The notes: generated by a model from the sequence alone, not told the origin. A stretch of 64,000 nt of DNA from Ganoderma boninense (GCA_002900995.3 CM035312.1:2291103-2355102); one strand, 5' to 3'. Shown: positions 23,747 through 37,113, counted from the first letter of the stretch. A program made the numbers and translations.

Positions 23747-26700
23747 ATGAACACTGTCCTCGATCAATCTCTCATTGGCTGGCAACAGGTCGGCATCGGT
23801 GCCCAGCTCCCTAGTGGGTCTTCTCAGACGCAAACCTTGACTACCATTCCTTCTTCGAGTTTCTCCTTCAGAAGGGCGAGGCTTATGAGCCTATCCCCAA
23901 GGAGCGCTTTAACATCGAATAGTATGTCCACTTTACCCAGTAGCTAGCCTGGAGCTCGTTAACTAAGACATTCCCGCCAGCATTCGCGGCAATGCGACAG
24001 GCAAGATCATCACCGATGCTGGAGCATTCTTGAAGGACATCGACCAGTTCGACTTCCTTGAGTTCGGCATCACTGCTAAGGATGCGAGGTACATGCCTCT
24101 GAGTACTCGTAAGCTCGTCGAAGTCGCCTTCCTCGGCCTCCAGGATTCGGGCATCGACTACCGTGGCAAGAATGTCGGATGCTACATGTCCGGTGTCGCA
24201 CACGATTTCTACAACGTCTCCGGCCATGTAAGTAGCTAATCGGCGCATGCATGTTGGGAACGGTACTTACTCCTTGATACACTTGCATACTAGGACGACA
24301 GCGAGGCAAAGGGTTCTTTTGCGTATACCCCGGCGATGGTGGCCAACCGTGTTTCATATCACCTTGATTTGCGTGGCCCGACGGTCCCTGTCGATACTGC
24401 TTGCAGCTCAACCCTCTACGCTACTCATCTCGCAGTGCAGGCATTGCGTAATGGGGAGTGCGAAGCCGCCGTAGTCGGAGGGTGTCAGATGAACCACCGG
24501 TGGGTGCCTCATGTCAGATATACCATAAACATGGCTGATGACCCGTGCTCGTCAGGCTTACGGACTGGTTGGTCTACACTCAGGGCGGTATTCTATCTCC
24601 CGATGGGAAATGCAAACCATTTGATGCGACTGCCAATGGGTGAGAGTAAAACATATGGTCTTTGATCATCGTCTCAGTCTCATGAATGTTTCAGGTTCGG
24701 GCGCGGGGAAGGTGCCGTCGCGATTGTTCTGAAGCCTTTGGAAGATGCCGTTCGCGACCACGATCACATATACGCCACTGTAAGCTTCTACCCAGCAGTG
24801 CTCTATACAGTTGTTGATTCTGTGTAGATCCTCGGCACTGGTGTTAACTCATGTGGTTCTCTTGCGCCCGTTAGCGCGCCAGTGGCATCAGCACAGAGGG
24901 ATGCCATGCGGCGTGCGTTCGCACAAACAGACAGGAAGCCGCAGGATGTCGACTTCCTGGAGTTGCATGCTACTGGTGCGTCACGTTTTGAGCCCGGTCA
25001 GTCATGCGCACCGCCTGACCTCATTTCTCACACTGTTAGGTACTGCCTCCGGAGATCCCACGGAAGCCAACTGGGTTGGCGCTGAGTTCAGGCGCGACGA
25101 TGAACTCGCTTTGGGCAGTGTCAAGGGCAATGTTGGGTATGTCTATGAAACTCTCTGTGGAGTGTTCCGCTTGATGGCTCATTGAAACGCACACAGTCAC
25201 CTGGAGATTACCGCCTTCCTTGCATCCCTTTGCAAGGTCTGCGGCATCTTCGAGACCGGGCTCATCCCGCCCAACGTCAACTTTGTGACCCCGAACCCCT
25301 CCATTCACTGGGATGAGTACCGCTTCCGCGTACCGACAGAGATCGAGCCCCTCAAGGTCCGCTCGTCGACCCGTCCCGCGCTCGTCGCCATGACCAGCTC
25401 GGGCATCGGTGGCGCGAACGGCCATGCTGTCGTCGAGGGCCCCCCCGTCTCGACCAACTCGACCCCCTCGTTCTGGGTGGAGGGCGCTGGTGCGCCGTCC
25501 CTCCTCATCGCCGGCGGCCTGTCGCCGAGGTCCACCACCGCTGTCAGCGAGTCTCTGTTGAGCATTTTGGAGGGCGTGGACGTCGCCGGGTTGTCGAAGG
25601 TGTTCGGTCGTCGGGCACGGTCGATGACATGGCGCTCCTTCGCGGTGGCCAAGGCGGGCAAGAGCTCGAAGTTCAACGAGGCCGCCATCATCCCCAAGCA
25701 CAAGACGCCGATTGTCTTCGTGTTCTCCGGCCAGGGCACCCAGCACTTCCAAAGTGAGTACACCCGCATGTCAATCTTGTAGCGGTCCTTGCTAACGTTG
25801 CTCTAGTGGGACGTGATCTGTTCAGGACGTCCGCCGTCTTCCGCACAAGCATCATCGAACTCGACAAGGTCTACAAGGCGGCGACGGGCTCGTCCCTCAT
25901 CGAGCTCGGCCTCTTCACCGAGACCGCCACCGACACCAAGGACCCCCTCGGAGACCCCTGGCCCATCGCCATCACCCTCCCCGCTCTGACCATGCTCCAG
26001 CTCGCTCTCGTCGAGACCCTTGCTGCCGTCGGAGTGACGCCCGACATCGTCGTCGGCCACTCTGCCGGTGAGACCGCCGTGCTCTCCGCATCTGGCTCCG
26101 GCTCGAAGGAGCTGGCGCTGGAGGTGGCGATTGCCCGTGGCCGCGCCATGGCCCTTCTCGAGCAGGCCAGCGGCACCATGGCTGCCGTCTCGTGTTCCCC
26201 CGAGGACGCTGCCGGTTTCATTGCCGAGGTCCACGCGGAGCTGGGCGAGGGCACGCTCACGGTGGGCTGCTACAACACGCCGGGCGCTGTCACTCTGTCC
26301 GGCGCCGAGTCGCACATTGACCTGGCGGTCAAGAAGGCGAGTGCGGCGGGGATCTTCGCGCGGAAGCTGCGGACCAGGATCCCCGTGCACTCGGACATGA
26401 TGGCGCTCTGCCAGGCGGAGTTCGAGAAGCTGGTGCAGGACGTCTTTGCCCGCTATCCCACGTCAGCGCCCACTGTGGAGACGTATTCGACGAAGACCGG
26501 GGGGCTGTTCACGGAGGCGTTCGACGCGCAGTACTACTGGGACGGCACCATTGGTCCAGTGCGCTTTACCGAAGCCATCACCGCACTCGCGGCGACGCAC
26601 AAGCATGCGACATACGTCGAGATCGGGCCGCACCCTGTTCTGACAAGCTACATCTCATCGATGACGGAGAAGAACACGCTGATCACCTGCCCGCTCCGCC

Positions 26701-29700
26701 GTCAGCGTGCTCCTGAGCCCGGTGGTGAGGCGGCGGAGTTCCTGACTGCCCTCGGGAAGCTGGTCGTCGCGGGGCACAACTGCGTAGACTTCGACGCGCT
26801 CACCGGTGGTGCTAAGCTCGCGTCGGGCAAGGTCCCCCAGTACCCGTTCGCACCGAAGACCGTGCCGTGGCGGATCCAGAGCGCGGAAATCACGAGGCAA
26901 CGACAGCATCGAAACGGTCCTCTGAACTACCCGCAGCTCCAGGTGAACGTCCAGACGCACCCCGAGCTCGCCGACCACATCATCAAGGAGGAACCCATCA
27001 TGCCTGCGGCGGGGTTCATCGAGATGGTGCGCGCTGTCAACGTTTTGATTTATCTCCACAAACGCTGACGGCATCATTGGCAGGCATTCGAATTCGGTGC
27101 CACGGAGGTTTTTGACGTCGAGTTCCACGGCCTCCTTCCTCTTTCCTCTGAGCGCCCAGTGCCGGTGGAGGTCAAATTGGAAGGCACTCGTTGGAGCGTT
27201 AACAGCGCGCCATCTACAGACTACGCGAAGGCATGGCCTATTCAGGTATTGAAGATTTTGACTTCTTTGTGAACTTGAAGCAGTTCCTGACCCTCGAATC
27301 GTAGTACAACAAACGCCATGCTACTGGATTCTTGTCCCTTGAGCCTATTGATCCGTCAACTGTTCAGTCTGTTGACTTGGACACTCTGCGAAATAGAATG
27401 ACCGCAGTTGACATGAACGGTAAATCGTGCATCGAAATAAGAAGGATAATGAATATTCGTTGACGTTGTTTTAAACAGGGTTCTACGAGAGGATGGTCTC
27501 GTTTGCTCAGTTTGGCCCTATGTACCGCCGCATCCAGGCTTGTCACGTTGCCCGTGGACCAAACGGTTCCGTCGAAGTTCTCACACAGGTTCGAGGTGCT
27601 GACAGCGACATTCCGAAGTGCGTATGGGCCCAACAAGTTAATCAACGCTAGCTGATTAGTTTTCCAACTAGTCTTGCGGACTATCGCGTGCATCCTGCCA
27701 TCCTCGATGCAGCCATTCATGTCATGGTGCACCCGATCTTAACAGGCAATTTCCATCCCGAATTATACCACCTCCCATCTAGGATATCATCAATCCGCCT
27801 TCTTCACCACGGCCCGCTTCCGAAGACTGTGTATGGATACGCCACCCTGGTCAAGTGGACTCCTGGTAAGTGTTAGCGTTTTCGCCCATCACCTATGCGG
27901 GAAATAACCATCGATACCGAAAACGCCAGATGCGATCACGTACAACGCGATGATCCTTGATGAACAGGGAACACCAGTCCTTGATGTCACCGGCATCGAT
28001 GTTGCCTTACATGGCCACCGCGTCAAAGTGCTCCCAAGCCGATTCGAGGTCGTGTACCAGCCTCTGGATCTAACCGTTGGGAGCATGGTCGAAGAGCCCG
28101 AAATTTCGGAGACTTTACATTTGGACCTCCGCCGCCATAGTGGCAGTGGCACGACGACACCCTCGCACTCTGGATCGGAATCTGTGACCGATGAAAGCAC
28201 CGCGCCATCGTCCAACAGTAACGAATCTACACTCATTCTTGACTACGTCCGAGGTGGCGAGATGAAACTCCAAGCTGTCCTTTCCACACTCGATGTCTCG
28301 GAACCGCTGTCTCTCCTGTTTGTCGCTCAGGGGGAGTTGGATGGTAACGCCTCAACCGGCTTCACAAGGTCTCTGCGTCGCGAGTACCCTTCTTGGACCG
28401 TCCGCGTTGCCACATTTGATTCCTCTTGGACGCCAGCTCGTGTTGGTCAAGCATCGCGAGAGCTGCTATCCCTTGCCGGGAAGGAGGTCGAACTCAAGGT
28501 GGACGCCGAGGGGTTTGTGTTGGCGCCTCGCATCGAGCTTGCGGAGCCTCCTGCGTCTCACGCCCCGCTTTCACTCGATCGGCCTTGGACGATGGAGAAT
28601 GGCGAGGTCGTCCAGGTCGATCTTCCACGCCCTTCAAAATCGCGCGTGGTTGTCCGGATCGACGGTGTCCGGTCCATCTCTGTGGGTGTATGGCAATTCA
28701 TCGGAGAGATCGACAGCTCTTCGGTCCCTGTCGTGGGCATCACCACCAAGCCCATCTCCAGTCATGTTGAAGCACACAAAGGAACCGTCGTTGAGCTCGG
28801 ATGTAGGTTGGCTCTCAGCAGCGACGCCTCCCCTGCTGTTCCGCCCCTTATCGCGTCCACCATCCTTGCCCTTGCGGTTAGCCCTCTTGCCTTCGCACAA
28901 CCTGAACGAATCGAAGGTGCTCGAGTCCTCATCCATGATCCTGAAGGGAGCATCGGTGGAGAGATTCGCGATATATGTGCTAATCTTGGGTTGGAGGCGA
29001 TTCTTATTAGAGGTCTTGGCAGAGTCGAGCTTGCACCAAGCTACCTCAAGAAGCCCGACTTCATTCTCTCTAGTTCTCGCGAGAAAAGGGACCTTGCTAT
29101 CCTGCGCTCTCTGATTGCCCCAGGTCTTGGACAAATCCTTGGATGGAACGATCCTGAGGATGGGCTCGCCGGCATCACCGCCAAGCAGCCATGGATAGTC
29201 GGCGACGCGCTGCGTGCATCGCTGGAGTACCATCATACTCATGGAACATCTTCAGTTCCGCTATCCCGTCCATCGGAATTCCTCCCACCCGAGGTTTCCA
29301 CAGCATCCTCGTCTGTCAACTTATTTGATCCTCACAAGAGCTACCTCCTGGTCGGTGGCATCGGTAGTCTTGGTCTGTACATGGCTCTTTGGATGTACCA
29401 GGTAATATCCTCCCTGTCATCACTCCCTGATCGATATCTGACTGGTATGAATAGCATGGCGCTCGACACATCGCTCTTACCTCACGCTCTGGACAACCCA
29501 CCCTTGATAGGGCAGGTGACTGGGTCTCACAACGTATCCTTCATCATCTGCGCACTTTGTCTGATCTAACGATTCAAACTCTCGCCGCCGATGCTGCATC
29601 TGCGAACGACATGGCTACCGTGATGAGCGCTTTGTCTGCTCCTCTCGGCGGATGCATGCTCCTGTCTGTCTTGCTCAACGATCGTTTGTTCACGTCGCAC

Positions 29701-32018
29701 ACGCAAGAGAGCTTTGAGCGCGTCTTCCCTCCGAAGGTTCAAGCTTTCGAGGTCCTGGAGCGCGTCCTAGACCTCAACAAGCTGGACTTCCTTGTCACCT
29801 TCTCCTCGGTTTCAGGAATGTTTGGTAATGCCGGTCAAACTAACTACGCGACGTGAGTCCTGTGTTTCGTCATATATTAGATTTCTCGTTTAAATTTCTG
29901 ATCAATAGGGCGAATACTGCGGTAGCTGGAATGACGCGAAAGTATAGGAATGGGTTCTGTATCGTATGTCCGGCAATCACGGATAGCAGCATCGTCTCGA
30001 CAACGGATCGTTCATATCACTCTCGTTTGCGTCATCTTGCTGCATGGGGAATGTCGGCGCGAGGTTCGTCTCTCCGTGTCTTACAACAGTTCGTTCCTGA
30101 TTACTCGGACCCAGACCTTTGCGACTACGTCGGCGATGGTATCCGGAAGCTGCGTGACGGTCCTGTGTGGCAGTATATTCCTACATTCGACTGGCGTGGT
30201 GTCCGCGACAACATGGGCCCCTCCCCGATGTACGACCATCTCATCCCAGAGGATGACGACGAGTCTGCCACGCACGATGGGGATGGAAAGCCATCACTGT
30301 TGCAGATTGTTTGTCGCATCCTCGACATCAAAGAGGAGGACGTTTCGCCTGAAATGCCGCTCACTGCATACGGGCTCGATTCATTGTCGGCCGCTTCACT
30401 TTCCTTTGCCCTTCGTCCCATCGTCGCCGTCTCTCAGCTGCAGCTTCTGGCTGATCTCACCGTCAAGGACCTCTTGGCCAGGGCCGAGGAGACTGCCGCC
30501 GATCCTACCCCGGATCAGGCAGCTTCAAGTTCACCGTCAGTTGTCAAACAAGACCTTGCTGCTGAGAAAGTCCAAGAAATGGAGGCACTGGTCGAACGCC
30601 TTTCCACAGACTTGGCTCCATCCGTCATGAAGGGTCCCGCTCGCGAAGCTCTGGGCGCAGTCGTAGTTACGGGAACGACAGGCAGCCTCGGGGCCCACGC
30701 TCTCGCACACTTCCTCAAGAACTCCGGTTTCAAGAAGGTCTACGCCCTTGTTCGCCCGAGTTCGGATGGAATTGGTGCGAAGGAGCGCCAGGTGTCCGCG
30801 TTCAAGTTCCGCGGTCTCGACACCTTGCTCCTCGAGTCCTCTCACTTCCAGATCGTGACTTGTGTTCTTGACAAGCCGTTGCTTGGTATGGCCCAAGAGA
30901 TGTACCAGGAGGTGAGTAAACTTCTGGATATGATCGTCTTCACCATCTCACCATACTGTAGATCCGGACTAGCGTTTCTCACATCCTCCACCTTGGTGAG
31001 TGTATGGCTTACTTTAATCCGACTACGTTGCTAAGTCGTAATGCAGGATGGCGCATCAACCTCCAGACCCCTTTGTCTTCGTTTGAGGGTCCCCTCTTGG
31101 GACTGCGTGGTCTCATCGACCTGGCAAAGGAGGCGCAAGAGTTTGGTCCTGTCACGCTCCTCTACGGCAGCACTCTTGGTATCTTCCGCAGTAAGTGCCC
31201 TAGGCTATCCTTGTTCCCAGGATGTTGCTGATTTTGGTACCAAACAGACTACAAGGAGGCTACATACCCGAAGGAAGTCCCAATCGCGGCAAGCGTCGCC
31301 GTTGGCGCAGGGTATGCAGAATCCAAGTGGGTTGGTGAACGTCTCCTCGAGATCGCGGCAGAGCGCGACGTCGTGCAGTCCGTCGTCATCCGTATCGGCC
31401 AGCTGAGCGGTGGTGCGAACGGCGCCTGGAAGTTGTCGGAGTGGCTGCCGTCCATGATCTGCGCCAGCGCCGCCCTCGGATGTCTTCCCCAAGGCCAGGG
31501 TGTAAGTTTGCACTTGTCTCTTCCCACCACGTGGTAAACTTACAGCACGTCAGGTCATCTCTTGGCTCCCGGCCGACATTTGCGCCGCGGTCATCACTGA
31601 GATCGCGGAGACTACATCTACAACCTCGATGTTCCACGTCCGTCACCCGCGGCCGATCTCGTGGGCTGACATCATGGGCCACTTCTCGTCGGTTCTCAAG
31701 ATCCCCACCGTGTCCTACCAGAAGTGGCTGGCCCGGCTGCTTGAGGAGGTGGAGTCCCCGAACGCTCAGCTGGCCGAGTATGTCGCACCCGCCATTAGAC
31801 TTTTGTCTGTTTGGCAGGCCCCTTTCATGAACCCCACGAAACCCCAGCCCCTCGTCCCCGAAAGTAACGGCATCGCGATCCTGCTTGACATTGAGGATAG
31901 CGCCAAGCGCTGTGCTTCTCTCCGTGATCCTTCCTTGCCTCAGACTGGGGTGGAGGACGTGCAAAAGTGGGTCGCGTATTGGAGGAGTGTTGGTGCCATG
32001 CCTTCCCCTTCTGCTTGA
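23747..32018 (+). CDS. Type I reducing polyketide synthase with terminal thioester reductase (KS-AT-DH-linker-KR-ACP-R)
   Basis: About 20 short introns. KS: Cys in VDTACSST (~24390), His in [14 protein letters not shown] and in GNVGHLEI. AT: GHSAGE (~26055). [14 protein letters not shown] (~26965), where Glu replaces the Gly of HxxxGxxxxP, plus ILDAAIH (~27700), so the His/Asp pair is kept. A ~500-residue segment (~28000-29330) without recognisable motifs, possibly a degenerate ER/structural KR, leads into KR (GGIGSLG ~29350; SSVSG and NYATAN ~29810-29910). [11 protein letters not shown] (~30375). Reductase: GTTGSLG (~30670) and YAESKW (~31315). No methyltransferase or thioesterase was recognised. 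Predicted product: an aldehyde (or alcohol) polyketide released reductively. Start 23747 gives [10 protein letters not shown], but a one-base slip at 23816-23818 is needed to continue into [12 protein letters not shown]. Confidence 0.9.
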
Positions 32019-32394
32019 ACATCTGTATGTATAACCTTCATGGAACCGACTGTCGCACCGCTTTGCCTCGGCAATGTATATCGTGTACACTATTGTATTT
32101 TCCTGAATCAGCTGTGCTGTTCAAGTCCTGTCATACCAATAGATTCCAATTATTCGCAACGCTTTTGAGATCGCGCGAGCCTCGAGGAATCCTCTCAAGA
32201 TCGTACGTGGAGGGATCCGCGCGATCAGTAACCCAGTTCGAAACCCAAAGAGCCCACTTCCATTTGAAGACGCAGGACCCAAACAAAATGCGTCCCTTCG
32301 AGAAGGATAACAGTCGTGTTTGCATGCCACGTATAATACGTTACTTTTTGTGTGGGCATATCCAACTGGTGTATCGCCACTATAACGCGCGCAT
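32019..32394. other. Convergent 3' intergenic region PKS/LYS4
   Basis: 376 bp between the PKS stop and the LYS4 stop. No supported gene or RNA was seen. It presumably carries both polyadenylation regions. Confidence 0.5.
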
Positions 32395-34762
32395 CTAGGC
32401 CTCTGCATCTTTGATAGACTTGAGCACATACCCCTCCAGCCCACCACAGATCCACAGCTCCTGCACGCTAGCACCGACACGTCCAACGCTGTACGCCCTC
32501 GTCTCCCCCGTTGGCCAGCGCACCTCCACACGACCCTCAACCACGTGCACGTCGACGCTGTGGCCGCGGTTCACGGTCAGCTCGCCCTCAAGGCCGCCTG
32601 CACCACGCTTGCCGTCTTTCGCAAACTCGCGCGTGAGGTCCGCGACGAGCTCGGGCGACTCGACGCACACGAGCCCGTTGTTGATCGCATTGCGCTTGAA
32701 GATGTCGCCGAATGAGCCCGCGATGACGAGCGGCACGCCCGCCGCCTTGAGCGCCGTCGCGGCTTGCTCGCGCGAAGAGCCCGTGCCGAAGTTGTAGCCA
32801 GAGACAAGCACGACGCCCGCCTTGATGCTGGACGAGGGCGCTGATTCAGACGGGGACTGCTGGGCGCGAAGGGTGGCGACGAGCGCGGCAAAGGACGGGT
32901 CGTAGTTCTCCATCACAACCTCGGCCTGGCGCGCGAGTGTGATATCGTCCTGGTACGTGTACTTGCCTGGGTAAAGGGCGTCCGTGTTCAGGTTGTCCTG
33001 CGGTGCGAAGAGGAGAGGGCCGGAGAAGGTTGCAGGGAACCCGTCGAGGACGGGCTCATCGGTTGCTGCGCTCGCTGGTGCTGATGCCTTGTCCTGAGCG
33101 GGGTTGACGATAGAGAATGTGGGCGCGCCAGAGGGAGGCAGAGAGGACTGGTTCAGCGACTCGGGGCCGGCAATATAGCCCTTGATTGCGCTCGCAGCGA
33201 CGACAGCGGGCGAGGCAAGGTATGCCTGCGCCTGCGGGTGTCCCATGCGGCCTTTGTAATTCCTGTTTGTCGCGCTAATACCTGTCTGGCCCTCCTCGAG
33301 GAGGCCGACGCCCAGCCAATGCACGGACCACAACCAGCGGGGAGGGTCTTCGCACCAGCGAGAATGAGGGTCTCCCAGTCTCCGCGCTTCTCGGCATCCA
33401 GCTGAACCTCTGAGCTTGCGGCTGCAACGTAGAACTCAACACCATCCGCGATCTTGCGGCCCCTCATGACGGCGGCTGCCGCTGAGATATCGGAAGCGCG
33501 GGCGTTCGTACAGCTCAGGAGGTACGCCTTTTGAATCGGTATTCGCTTGGACTCAAGGACAGGGAGAGGATTTGACACTTTGACGCTGTTTGGGCCTGAG
33601 ACGTGCGGCACCAGTGTGGAAAGGTCCAAGACGAGGTGTGAAGCGTATGCTGCGTCGGGATCGGAACGGAGGTTCGCAACACGGAGGGCATCTAGACGGG
33701 CACGGTTGATGCGAGGGTGTTCCGGAGGATGGCGGGATGGCGGAAGAGACAGCAGGGATTGGCGAACGTGCGGAATTCGAACCGCTTCAAGGCGCGCTCG
33801 TACCACTCCAACGTGACATCGTCCACGGGGAACACACCTGCCAGCGCGCCCCACTCGGTGGTCATGTTGGCGATGGTGAGGCGGTCGTCGACGGAGAGAG
33901 CAGCAATACCGTCACCAGAGAACTCGATAGCGGCGTTGAGGACCTCATCCTTGTTGAAGTAGCCACAGAGGGCGACAATGACGTCCTTGCCAGTGACGCC
34001 ATGAGGGAGTCGGCCTTTGAGCTGGACCTTGATCATGCGAGGGACCTGCCACCAAGTCTTGCCAGTGGCCCAGAGAGCAGCAGCATCGGTACGGACGATG
34101 GGAGTGCCTACGCAGCCGATTCCTCCGTACATGTTACTATGACTGTCGCTGGCGACGGTGAGGGTGTGGGGAAAGGCGTAGCCCTCTTCGACGAGGACCT
34201 GGTGGCCAATGCCGCGGCCGGCGGGATAGAAGTCAATGGAATGGTTGCGGGCGAAGGCCTCTATGGAAGCGTACTTGGCGAGGTTCTTTGGGGACTTGTT
34301 CTGTACATCGTGGTCGAGAGTGAAGACAAGCTGTTTGGGATTATGGACGCGGGTGGCTCCTATAGACTTGAACCTATAAGAGCAGGAAAAAGCGGGTCAG
34401 CAAATGTGATTGTCGAAGAGTGAAATCTGGGACGAGGGTCGATGGTCGAGGCGCAGAATAGGGCTAATGCAAAGCAACCAATGGGGAATGGGGCATTGGT
34501 GGGAGGAATGTAGAAGACGACCAAGTACGAGTACTGACTTTGAGATTACAGGGCCAGTGTTGTCGTGGGTCATGACATGTTCTGGGCGAATCATGACATA
34601 GTCGCCAGCCTTAACGGCTTTGCCTGGAGGGAGATCGAGGGCATACCGCTGGACGACCTTCTCGATGACTGTCTGGGGCACGCGCGGGGAAGTGGAGGAG
34701 ACAGTAGCAAAGGCTCTGAAGGAGAGGGGGCTAGCGCGTCGCCATGCTGCTGGGATACGCAT
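32395..34762 (-). CDS. LYS4: Homoaconitase, mitochondrial (lysine biosynthesis)
   Basis: Aconitase-superfamily [4Fe-4S] enzyme converting homocitrate/homoaconitate to homoisocitrate in the fungal aminoadipate pathway. The N-terminus [18 protein letters not shown] is Arg-rich without acidic residues, fitting a mitochondrial presequence. Then [23 protein letters not shown] (~34140), cluster cysteines in SCTNARASD (~33510) and AGCGPCIG (~33330), [12 protein letters not shown] (~33260), and the swivel domain with [13 protein letters not shown] (~32780) and [17 protein letters not shown] (~32700). Two apparent one-base losses break the frame: at the G run 33755-33757 (plus strand), before [12 protein letters not shown], and near 33310-33317, between GPCIG and GVGLLEEGQ. 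All domains are otherwise intact, so I treat it as functional. Confidence 0.92.
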
Positions 34763-34995
34763 TGGCGTCGCTACGAGAGCCCGACGAGCAGAGCAGGCGT
34801 CGAGGTCGGTCTCAAGGCTTGGTCGAGAGGCCTGAGTCTGACTCGGACTCGCGTTCACGCTGCACAAATGTCCCCAGCGCTCGCATCCCGGCCCGGAGCC
34901 CGGTGGCGAATTTTGCGCAGGCGCTGGTAGAATTGGAACTGGAAGAGAGTGCAGCGTCGTGGTCGCACCCGCTTGTACTCGTCCTCGCATCGGCC
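34763..34995. promoter_or_regulatory. Compact divergent promoter LYS4/UTP7
   Basis: Only 233 bp separate the two divergent start codons. The short spacing suggests shared regulatory sequence for a lysine-biosynthesis gene and a ribosome-biogenesis gene. No motif was assigned. Confidence 0.45.
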
Positions 34996-37113
34996 ATGGA
35001 CTCGCTCATCGCCAAGGCAGACGCGATTCGGCCTCTCTCAAAGAAGCCAAGGGCAAATGCCCGCCACCCTCAACCAAAAGCCGGTCCATCCAAAAAGCCG
35101 ACCCACGACGACCCCACTGCCGCCTCCGTCTCCCAACACACATCTCTTCCTCGCTCTCTCCGCCCCTCCTCTCCCCCTCCCCAAGAAGCCAAACACTACT
35201 CTCACATACACAACAAGAAACTCAGGACTCAGCTTTCCCGACAATCCGCTCAAAACGCACGCTCTAAAACCCTCCTCAAGGATGCAGAGCTTCTCCTCAC
35301 AGAGGATCCAGGCCTCATGCAGGTCGAGGGCGACTTGGAGAAGACTTGGAGAGTCGGTCAGGATGAGATCACTCGTTCCGCGGGCCAGCAGGCTGCACAC
35401 GGTCGACAAGAGTGGAAGTTGGACGGCGGTCCATATCGCACACGCTATACTCGCAATGGCAGGTCCGTCATATTCATTTTCCTCCCTCCCCCTCTCCCAG
35501 TCTTACCTTCCGGTGCAGACATCTGGCCATAGTTGGCACCAATGGTCATGTCGCTGCTTTCGACTGGCAAGCAGGGACTATGCACGCCGAGCTACAACTA
35601 CGAGAAACATGCCGAGACATCACGTTCGTCCTTGATCCCCTTCTTCTCTCGATATGCACGAACCCATCCATAACATAGCTTCCTCCACGACCATTCACAT
35701 TTTGCTGTCGCCCAGAACAAGTATGTATTTATCTACGACCGCGACGGTGTCGAGCTTCACAAGCTCAAATCCCACATCGAGCCCACCCGACTCGAATTCC
35801 TCCCCTACCACTGGCTCCTCGTCTCCGTTGTACGTGTATATTTCTCCCTCCACCCATTGCCATTAACGTCAATCATCCATAGGGCAACGCAGGCTACATT
35901 AAATACCAAGATACCTCCACGGGCCAGCTCGTCGTAGAACACCGCACCAAACTTGGCGCATGCCACACCATGTGCCAAAACCCACATAACGCCGTCATCC
36001 ACCTCGGGCACCAGAACGGCACCGTCACCCTCTGGACCCCCAACCTTCCACATCCTGCCGTTCGCCTCCTCGCACACCTCGGGCCAGTCGCAAGCGTCTC
36101 TGTAGACCCGAGTACAGGTGGGAGGTACATGGCAACAGCGGGTCAGGATGGCACAGTGAAAGTGTGGGATTGTCGAAATTGGAAGGGCGCAGTCAGGACG
36201 TGGAATGCGAGAGGCGGAAATGCGATCCTTGACTGGAGTCAGAAGGGCGCGCTGGGCGTAGCCACCGGTGGAAGCGTGAACGTGTGTTCATCCTCGCACA
36301 CCTCCCAACGCGCCTCTGTAACTGACTGCTTCGCTCCGTGCACAGGTCTACACCAAACCCGCAATCCAGACGCCTTTCTCTCCCGTCGTCGCGCCCCCCC
36401 TCTACCTCACCCACCCCGTCCCCCACCGGCCGCTGTCGTCGCTCCGCTTCTGCCCCTTCCAAGACATCCTCACGATCGGACACGCCGCCGGCGTGTCCGG
36501 CATCCTCGTCCCAGGTGCGGGAGAGCCGAACTTCGACAGCGCGGAGGCGGATCCGTTCGAGAACAAGAAGGCGCGCCGCGAGCGTGAGGTCAAGGCGCTC
36601 CTCGACAAAATCCAGCCCGACGCAATCGCGCTTGACCCCGATTTCGTCGGCGCACTCGCTCCCCCGCCGAAGCTGACCACTGCGGTGAACGGACAGCACG
36701 ATATTCCGTACGCGCGCTTGCCGAGATTAGAGCGGCTGAGAGTCGCGGGCAAGGCGGACGAGACGGAGGTCGGCGACGAGGATGACGGTGAGGGTGGCGA
36801 AGACGGAGACGGAGACACGGAGGGAAGGAAGGGGGCGAGCAAGGCGGAGAAGGAGAAAAAGAAGATGCGGGGGAAGAACAAGAGCTTGAAGAGGTATCTT
36901 CGCAAGCAGCGCAAAAATGTCATCGACCCTCGAGCGGTACGTCTCACGGTTTCTGTCCGAACGCGACCTTTGGACTGATGGGTCGATGTAGATCGCTGTT
37001 CGGGCGAAGTTGGAGAAGGAAAGAAAGGAGCGGCGGACGGCAAGGCTATCGCCAGTGGCGCGGAGGAGCCTCACAAGCCCTCGGCATTGGACAGGTTCAA
37101 ACGGCCTAGTTAG
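34996..37113 (+). CDS. UTP7: U3 snoRNP/SSU-processome WD40 protein Utp7 (WDR46/BING4)
   Basis: Nucleolar protein needed for 18S pre-rRNA processing. A basic N-terminal extension leads into a divergent WD40 propeller ([17 protein letters not shown] ~35520; [20 protein letters not shown] ~35980; [13 protein letters not shown] ~36130) and the diagnostic BING4CT block ([32 protein letters not shown], ~36480-36600). The Lys-rich tail follows ([18 protein letters not shown] ~36860). Introns include ~36280-36344 and the last one ending at 36991. Near 37019-37035 an apparent one-base loss separates KLEKERK from a frame ending [11 protein letters not shown], with stop at 37111-37113. That ending resembles the family better than the unshifted one. 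Confidence 0.88.

Noticed and set aside
23799..23827. 29-nt intron that would fix the PKS first exon
   Set aside because: Below normal fungal intron size and it removes the conserved GAQLPSG segment. A lost G is simpler.
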